From Paraspadella gotoi (taxonomy: Eukaryota > Chaetognatha), in contig CM119265.1 of the NCBI GenBank assembly GCA_051294375.1, positions 24,735,605 through 24,799,604 of the forward strand: DNA of 64,000 bases, given 5' to 3'. Positions within the stretch are counted from its first letter, which is position 1; the number at the start of each line of letters is the position of its first letter. Shown one piece after another: positions 57,645 through 64,000 of this stretch. The position numbers and the translations under genes were made by a program. The notes beneath the pieces were generated by a model. It had not been told where the DNA came from. It did not search any database and saw only the letters and a list, made by a program, of their open reading frames with translations.

Positions 57645-60600
57645 GTAAAGTTTTGGAAAATAATTAAACATTTTTAGTTTATTAATTAATTCTTGAAAAC
57701 TAAATTATTATTAAAACCTAAGTATTGCTAAAATCAAAAAATAAGACTTATGAAAACCGTATCAGAAACTGCTACAATATGTAAATGAGATTGAAGAACT
57801 CAATCTCATTCGTAACGAACCACAAATTATTCTGCTACAAATATTTCTATTAAGACGCCGTCGACGACGCCGACGCCGACACCATCAAGTGTCCAATGAC
57901 GCCGTCAAATATCGACGCCGATTCATGCGTCGCCCGCGGCTGCGTATGGAACGCCACCTCCTCGGAATGCCTCGTCCGCGGCTTCGCCTTTGGCTACTCG
58001 ATCTCCGGAGAATCCACGCCGACGAACCTCGGATCGAAGACGACGTTGAACGCGACGAGATTGTTGAGCGACGCCGAGAATCCGTGGATGACGCCGACGG
58101 TGGAGATCGAGACTTGGACTCCGTGGATCCTTCGAGTCAAGATCTCCAATCCGGACGACAAAGCCTTCGAGGTTCACCCCGTCCTCTCTTCCTTCATGAA
58201 GCGGCCAGACGCGGCGCCGGTCGGCGCCGCTCGACTAGCGGCGTCGGTGGAAACGACCGAAGACGGCGCCGCGTTCGTCCGAGTCGCTCGCAAAGATTCC
58301 GGCGAAGAGATTTTTCGCACGGCGCCGGGAGCGCTCGTTCTCTCCCGGCATTTTCTCGCCGTCACCAACGAAGCGGAGTCGAGGAGCGGCGCCATTTACG
58401 GACTCGGCGAGCATTTTCACCCGACGTTGCGTCATCGTCCGAATTCGAGTTGGGGAATCTTCGCTAGAGACCACGGCGTTGGACCGGGCGCGAAGAATCT
58501 CTACGGATCGCATCCCTTTTACGTCGGACTGAACAAAACTAAGGGTTTGGTTTTTTTCTCGTTTATTTGTTTAAAATACAATTAATAAAATACTATTTCA
58601 CCTACTTCCAGACGGAGCCAAAGCCCACGGCGTCCTCCTTCTCAAACTCCAAGGCCATGGACGTCTCCATCAACGCCGACTACTCCATCACTTGGCAAAC
58701 CATCGGCGGCATCCTCGACTTCTTCATCATCGATGGCGGGAGCAGCGCGTTTTCCATCGACAGGGTCATCGATCAATACTATTCTCTCGTCGGTCGTCCC
58801 ATGATGCCTCCCTATTGGACTCTGGGCTTTCAACTCTGTCGCTATGGTTACAAGAATGACTCTCATATCAGAACCGTTTTCGATCGCGTCAAGGATCTCG
58901 ACATTCCGTTCGAGACTCAATACGCCGACATCGACTACATGGATTTAAGGTTTAGCTTCACTTATGATAAAGACAATTTCGCTGGTCTCCCGGAATTGAC
59001 GGAATACGTTCACGATCAGGTGATGAACTCCTTTGTAATATAAGAAGATCCGAATTAGATCCTTGCCATTCGTAAAATGAGGTCTAGGAGAAAAAATTAG
59101 TAAATAGATGGTGAAAAATGAAAAGAATTATTAAACGAGTATGAAGATGAAAGTATCAATCGTGAACCCTTTCGGACCTTATTTTCCTTAAACGCCGCGT
59201 TTCATCTTAAATTTCGGGGTTAATTTAATTTTTAGGTTAAAACATAAGATTAAAGGTTAGGGTTAAGGATTACGTTAGGAATTAAGTTCATAATTTAAGG
59301 AACAGAAAATGGGCGCTTTGAAAAAGGAGAGCCCTCTTTTGTTGTTCGGATTAATAAAAATTAATAACTAATACATTTAAAGTACGTTTATTCTTATCCT
59401 ACTTCTCATCCAAAAACAGGACAGAAAATTCATGGTGATCGTTGATCCCGCGATTCCTTATAGCGAAGCCAATAATTCGTACGAAGCGAAGAAACTCGGA
59501 TTAGATAAAGATCTTTTTATCAAAGACGCTAAAAGCGGGAAACCCTTGGAAGGCGAAGTCTGGCCTCCAGGGACTACAGTCTTTCCAGATTTTACCGACT
59601 TTGCAAAAGCCGTCGATTATTATTCTTCATTGAATATGGATTTTTACGAAAATCAGGTTGGATTGAAAACTTGTCATTGTAACTTGTAGTTTTTTAGTTA
59701 AGAAGAACCAAATACCTATAAATAACTAGAAACTAAGTCATTTTTCATTTATTTTGTACTTTATATGTATAATTAGTTTTATTGCTTTAAAAAAAAGTTT
59801 TTAATAGAAAAATTATAAAAGGATTCAAACATACAAATTTGAAAAAAAAAACAAACTTTGGTAAGCACAAAAATATAAAATATAAAAATATTCAACTTTG
59901 TGTTAATCTGTAACTGATTGTACCTTTTTGTATATACTGTTTCAACCAATTGTTGTAAGCGAATTAAACATATATGTAGCCACCTCGATCAAATTAATTT
60001 CTATATATATAAATTGTATTATCCAGGGCGTCAAATTCGATGGCCTCTGGATCGACATGAACGAACCGGCCAACTTCAGGGACGGTTCCGTCGAGGGCTG
60101 CGTCAAGAACGTTTACAACGAACCCAAGTGGATCCCTGACATTGTCCACAACAAATTCATTTACGAAAAGACCATTTGCATGGACGCGAAGCAGAAATGG
60201 GGACTGCACTACGACGTGCACAGTTTGTACGGGTACAGTCAATCCGTGGTTACGTACGAGGCGTACAAGAGGATGGACGTGTTCAAGGGTGAGTTACGGC
60301 GGTTGACTTACTTTAAAGCCGGACCAAAACAAATTTTAGATTTGAAGAAAGTTAAAAGAATTGTGAAGGAGACATACGTTGTCCAAAGTCAGGAGCAAGA
60401 TACCTTTTTTATTTAATGAATGGATAATTTCATATTAGTTGTACTAATTTCCTAATAATTTACCTTATGAAGTAACAATACTAACAATAGTATTAACATA
60501 GATTAATTCAACCAGGTAAACGACCCTTCGTCCTTTCACGCTCGACTTTTCCCGGCAGCGGACACTACGCCGCTCATTGGTTGGGCGACAACGCGAGCAA

Positions 60601-60669
60601 TTGGGAACAACTGAGACATTCCATCATCGCCATGATAGAGTTCGGGCTTTTGGGCATTCCGATGGTATG

Positions 60670-60728
<59 letters not shown>

Positions 60729-61165
60729 CTCTCTCTCCATCTCTCTCTCTCTCTCTCTCTCACGTCTCCCTCATTCGCGATGCCATTTTCAATTTTCTTT
60801 TCTTTCATTTTTCCTCCAAATTTCCTCATTTTTTCTTGCCCTCCTCAATTTTCTTTCCTTTCCTCCCTTTCCTCCCTTTCTCCCCTTTCCTCCCTTTCCT
60901 CTCTTTCCTCCATTTCCTCCCCTTCCTCCCTTTCCTCCCATTCCTCCCTTTCCTCCCTTCCTCCCCTTCCTCCCTTTCCTCCCCTTCCTCCCCTTCCTCT
61001 CTTTCCTCCCTTTCCTCCCCTTCCTCCCTTCCTCCCTTTCCTCCCATTCCTCCCCTTCCTCCCTTTCCTCCTTTTCCTCCCTTTCCTTCGTGCCGTTTCC
61101 CATTTTTCTTCTTCGTCGCCTCTCATTTCCTCCCCCAATTTTTTCGGCCGTCTCACGTGAAATGA

Positions 61166-61203
<38 letters not shown>

Positions 61204-63553
61204 AGGTTCCCGCTTTCATCGTCGTAAGCTGCGTCGTCGTCGTCGTCGTCGTCGTCAATCGCCAAATCCTTGTCTCTTCCATTTCCTTCATTTCCGGTCC
61301 GCTTTTCGAACGTCTTTTTTTTTCTCTTCCTCCTCTTCTTCCTCCTCTTCTTCCTCTTCCTCCTCCTCCTCCTTCTTCTTCCCATTTCTACTTATTCTGG
61401 TCGGAACATTATTTTTTTTGGCTTATCTTTCTTACTAATTGTTACTTTTTTTATTTTACACCTCTTGAATAGTAACTTTTCTTAAACTCCCACCTTATTA
61501 TTATTTTTTTGTTACTTTCTCCTCTCTTACTTTTCTCCTCTTCCTCCTCTCTTCCTCATTTTTATTGTATCATATTTTCTTCGTCTTCATCTTTTTCCTT
61601 CCATCTTCCCTACGAGTCTCCATTTCCGCTTTTCGATTACAGCGCAAATATTTGCGGATTGCGGTTGAGGCAAGAAAAAGGAAAAAGGAAAGAGAAAAAA
61701 AAGGAAAGAGAAAAAAAAGGAAAGGAGAGACGTGAAGGAGATAAAAGGAGCTCGAGAGATGAAACTAGAGATCGTGAAAGGCAAAAGTGAAGGTTCTTTC
61801 GGTGGTGATTGATGATTGGTGATTGGTGAGTGATCACAATTTGATAGTTTTTTGAAACAAAAACTTTTTAAAAAATGTAATTTTTTTCTTTAACTTATCA
61901 GATATAAAACAGTAAAAAAATACGTACCACTTTATTATTAAGGAAATCAAAATCTCTCTCAACGAGGGAATGAACTATAAAGATTATTGATTGAATAGTA
62001 AATAAATACACAAAATTATACTAAATTCATATCATTTCTCTCACATCCTCTATCATCTTTCCCTTCGCTCACCCTCACTTACCATTTTACTCCACCTCAC
62101 CTCAGAACGGTCCCGATATCTGCGGCTTCTTCGGCCAGCCCTCCGAAGAGCTCTGCACCCGCTGGTCGCAAGTCGGAGCCTTCTACCCTTTTTCCCGCAA
62201 CCACAACACGATCGGCGAGCCGGATCAAGACCCGGGCGCCTTCAGCGAAGATCACGCCCGCGTCGTCAAAGCCGCCATGGAGATTCGCTACTCGCTGCTT
62301 CCTTACCTTTACACGCAGTTTTACAGGGCGCGCGTCAGCGGCAGCGGCAGCGTCAGCACCAGCGGCGCGGTCGCCAGGGCTTTGTTGTGAGGGCGCTGGC
62401 AAGATTGGGGGGGGGGAAGGAGAATAGGTGTTGAACTAGGGTTACATTTATATGGAAAAACGAGTGAATTAGTGGTTTTTATGGCGAAATGTAATGAACA
62501 TGATTTGATAATTTTGAGAGAATCAAGTATCTAGTACTGACTAATTAAATAAATAACTAACAGACTGACGGACTGAGAAACTGAAAATAATATGATCGCG
62601 CTATAAAAGATGAGGTTAAAAAATGAAAATGAAGATGTCTACGGGAACGAGATAATTTAAAGAGAAAAATTGCGTCAGCGGGGAATCGAACCCCGATCAA
62701 CTGCTTGGAAGGCAACTATGCTAACCATTACACCACTGACGCTGGTATAATTAGGGGCTGTCAACGATTTCTATATTTTTTTTTTAAATTTTCCACACAC
62801 AAAATTTTGATTTATTTGTGTTGCTTCATCGTCAGTGTTGGCATGGTCAGTGACATGACATGGCATGACATTAGTCAGTGACGATTAGTCACTTGGTCAC
62901 TGGTCAGTGGTCAGCGATATTGTATTACTAGTCGTTACTTATTTAGAATTACATTCCAACATCGACTACGAAAGCTCTTAGAAAAATAAATTAAATCATT
63001 ATATACAAAAAATAAATTAGATTCAGTACTATTATCCCCATTTTGAATTCCAGCTACAACTATCCGGACGAGCAGGAAACTTGGGATATTCAGGAACAGT
63101 TCATTTGGGGCGAGGCCTTGCTAATCTCTCCCGCCCTATATGAGAAACAAACAAAAGTCACCGCTTACTTTCCGGGAGATCAACCATGGTAATCGGAATT
63201 ACTATTAATTCAATGGGTAAAATGACTTTACAATAGCATTTTTACTAGATTTGTTTACGTAACCTCCGGACGGGGATGGTAAATTTCGAGTATTATTTCG
63301 TGCTGATGAAGGCTAACATTAATTAAACATGTACGTTTTCTTTTGAAAATAAATAAATCTCGTGGTTTGCAAACAAAACAAAACATTTTTTTTCCCCTGT
63401 ATTAACTAATATCAAGACGTCAAATTTTTCACAGGTACGACTTGGAAACCGGAATCGCCGTGAAACTCGATTCTAACAAACGCGCGGAGTTGGATTCACC
63501 CATCGATAAAATTAACGTTCACATCGCCGGCGGATCGATAGTAGCGATGCAGG
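57548..63553 (+). CDS. GH31 alpha-glucosidase copy 2, nine exons visible, 3' end beyond window
   Basis: Tandem paralogue of the preceding gene with the same domain order and presumably the same reaction. Exons: 57548-57644, 57855-58544, 58612-59019, 59420-59656, 60027-60288, 60516-60664, 62106-62386, 63054-63188, 63435-63553. The final exon (distal beta domain) must lie right of 64000. About 792 residues are visible. The basic start MSKKR precedes a Val/Ile-rich anchor (about 6-28). The trefoil again has four Cys (45, 57, 62, 71). Catalytic Asp487 ([11 protein letters not shown]) and Asp589 (HWLGDN) are kept. One extra A at about 58644 (CTCAAACTCC against CTCAACTCC in copy 1) shifts exon 3 out of frame as written. 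All splice phases equal those of copy 1, so the pair arose by whole-gene duplication. Confidence 0.92.
57855..58544 (+). CDS. GH31 copy 2 exon 2: trefoil and N-terminal GH31 domain
   Basis: An acidic Asp/Ala linker replaces the Pro-rich linker of copy 1. Then [20 protein letters not shown] and SEC form the reduced trefoil. It continues to [12 protein letters not shown] and [12 protein letters not shown]. Donor G|GTTTGG is weak but keeps phase, and the next intron is only 67 bp. Confidence 0.9.
58612..59019 (+). CDS. GH31 copy 2 exon 3, with a one-base insertion
   Basis: Starts in frame as [11 protein letters not shown], then an extra A near 58644 shifts the frame. Conserved coding resumes at [15 protein letters not shown] and runs to QYADIDYMD and LTEYVHDQ. 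Without that A the exon is 407 nt and phase-correct. Confidence 0.88.
59420..59656 (+). CDS. GH31 copy 2 exon 4
   Basis: Uninterrupted 79 codons: [34 protein letters not shown] and [15 protein letters not shown]. Phase 0 at both ends. This intact exon shows the frame that copy 1 has lost. Confidence 0.93.
60027..60288 (+). CDS. GH31 copy 2 exon 5: catalytic nucleophile
   Basis: [17 protein letters not shown] with the nucleophile Asp, then [19 protein letters not shown] and [12 protein letters not shown]. 262 nt. Confidence 0.95.
60368..60453 (+). mobile_element. Partial fold-back MITE-like element in intron 5 of copy 2
   Basis: Contains TTGTCCAAAGTCAGG, ATTTAATGAATGGATAAT and ATATTAGTTGTACTAATTTC, matching one half of the element at 56010-56340 with more divergence. 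Confidence 0.6.
60516..60664 (+). CDS. GH31 copy 2 exon 6: acid/base aspartate
   Basis: [24 protein letters not shown] and EFGLLGIPM. 149 nt, phase 1 to 0. Confidence 0.95.
60669..61265. repeat. Microsatellite-filled intron 6 of copy 2
   Basis: (CT)n at about 60672-60760, a degenerate minisatellite of about 9 bp (TTTCCTCCC) at about 60840-61090, and (CGT)n runs at about 61165-61255. All frames here are compositional. Confidence 0.93.
61266..62105. other. Remainder of intron 6 of GH31 copy 2
   Basis: Pyrimidine-rich to about 61620, purine-rich from about 61670 to 61790, then AT-rich to the acceptor CCTCAG at 62105. Nothing functional recognised. Confidence 0.6.
62106..62386 (+). CDS. GH31 copy 2 exon 7: end of the catalytic barrel
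   Basis: [33 protein letters not shown] and [16 protein letters not shown], then a Ser/Gly-rich loop ([10 protein letters not shown]) that is longer than the Gly loop of copy 1. Ends ARALL with donor GTGAGG, phase 2. Confidence 0.93.
62671..62742 (-). tRNA. tRNA-Gly (anticodon TCC), antisense in intron 7 of GH31 copy 2
   Basis: The minus strand reads GCGTCAGTGGTGTAATGG at the 5' end and folds into a full cloverleaf: acceptor stem GCGTCAG/CTGACGC, D arm with TGGTGTAATGG as A box, anticodon loop CTTCCAA giving TCC, and T arm with GGTTCGATTCC as B box. A as discriminator, no encoded CCA, and a run of five T just downstream as pol III terminator. It is intact and looks functional, reading GGA codons. 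Confidence 0.95.
63054..63188 (+). CDS. GH31 copy 2 exon 8: proximal C-terminal beta domain
   Basis: [26 protein letters not shown] and AYFPGDQPW. 135 nt, phase 2 at both ends. Confidence 0.94.
63435..63553 (+). CDS. GH31 copy 2 exon 9
   Basis: [35 protein letters not shown] and AMQ. The usual HVRGG motif is HIAGG here, and the Pro of the LP.Q motif is Ala. Donor G|GTACAA matches copy 1. The last exon is outside the window. Confidence 0.92.
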
Positions 63554-63578
63554 GTACAAACGATTTATAATTTTATTA

Positions 63579-63921
63579 GTTGCGCCGCGAGTACTCGCGG
63601 AGCAACTCTATAAGTCACTTTTCGGTCGGTAGGTCCGTCGGTATATCTGTCCGTCGGTTTGTCCTTCTTACATTAAAAATGTATAGAATTTAACTATAGT
63701 TGGTTGCTCATTTGTTAAGACAAAAAAAAACCACAAATCAAAGAGACTGCGAGCGCCGCCTTCAGGAAATCTTAAAATTATAAGGAATAAAAGACAAATT
63801 TGATGAATGCATGTCATAAATACATGGGCAAAGAAAGTGTTTTAGTAATGTCATGTCATATCATATCATATCATGTGATTAAAAGGAAATACACGTGAAT
63901 ATGAAGTAACTGCGGCGCAAC
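63579..63921 (+). mobile_element. MITE-like element, hairpin-ended family, copy 5, in last intron of GH31 copy 2
   Basis: Best-preserved member: starts GTTGCGCCGCGAGTACTCGC, in which the first 28 bases form a near-perfect hairpin, and ends GCGGCGCAAC, an exact 10-bp inverted match to the start. The interior has the CGGTCGGT block and AGCGCCGCCTTCAGG. It lies 25 bp after the donor of exon 9. Confidence 0.8.
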
Positions 63922-64000
63922 ACATTGGATGAACCGATCTTGTTTATATAAAAAATCTACCAACCAATATGTTATTGATGATTAATTGATAATTTTTGGA
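63922..64000. other. Intron of GH31 copy 2 to window edge
   Basis: AT-rich, no feature recognised. Confidence 0.6.

Overview
This window is animal nuclear DNA, most likely from an invertebrate metazoan. It has intron-split genes with GT-AG sites, a eukaryotic tRNA-Gly gene, a tRNA-derived SINE, MITE-like repeats and very heavy microsatellite load: (CT)n, (AAAG)n, (CTTT)n, (ATT)n and (CGT)n. I cannot name the species. A tight head-to-tail gene pair with a splice-acceptor-like site in a short intergenic space would fit a lineage that uses operons and spliced-leader trans-splicing, but that is inference. No prokaryotic system is present.

The only genes I recognise with confidence lie at 50.5-63.6 kb on the + strand. 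They are two tandem paralogues of a membrane-anchored alpha-glucosidase of glycoside hydrolase family 31 (GH31), of the sucrase-isomaltase/maltase-glucoamylase type. Each has a short cytosolic basic tail, one transmembrane anchor, a degenerate four-cysteine trefoil domain and one GH31 unit. They share the same exon plan: exons 5, 6, 8 and 9 have identical lengths. Copy 1 is complete with ten exons and a stop. Copy 2 starts 245 bp downstream and runs off the right edge after its ninth exon. Both keep the GH31 nucleophile and acid/base aspartates. As written, both carry single-base frameshifts (one in copy 2, two in copy 1). These look more like consensus errors than decay, because everything around them is conserved. 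A tRNA-Gly(UCC) gene sits antisense in an intron of copy 2, and several repeats sit in introns of both copies.

Everything left of 50 kb is dominated by repeats and probably by assembly artefacts. 3.16-9.51 kb is repeated directly at 9.51-16.2 kb; the second copy is full of one-base indels, like an uncorrected long read, and it contains sequence missing from two N-gaps of the first copy. 22.04-33.19 kb and 39.82-50.97 kb are inverted arms of about 11.1 kb around a 6.6 kb spacer. The inner parts of the arms match essentially base for base, and the spacer holds yet another divergent copy of arm sequence plus a smaller nested inverted repeat. Five gaps are exactly 25 N, which suggests automated gap filling. 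The left arm ends in a broken, inverted copy of the first exon of GH31 copy 1.

The CpG-rich stretch at 5.8-8.3 kb (noisy copy at 12.4-14.9 kb) may hold part of a real gene: a long minus-strand reading frame with Ser/Thr-rich repeats and a hydrophobic segment ends at a good splice donor. I do not recognise it. Short interspersed elements of at least two MITE-like families and one SINE recur across the window. I found no convincing wholly new biological system. The items most worth a second look are the paired alpha-glucosidases with their four-cysteine trefoils, the possible operon junction, and the hairpin-ended MITE family.
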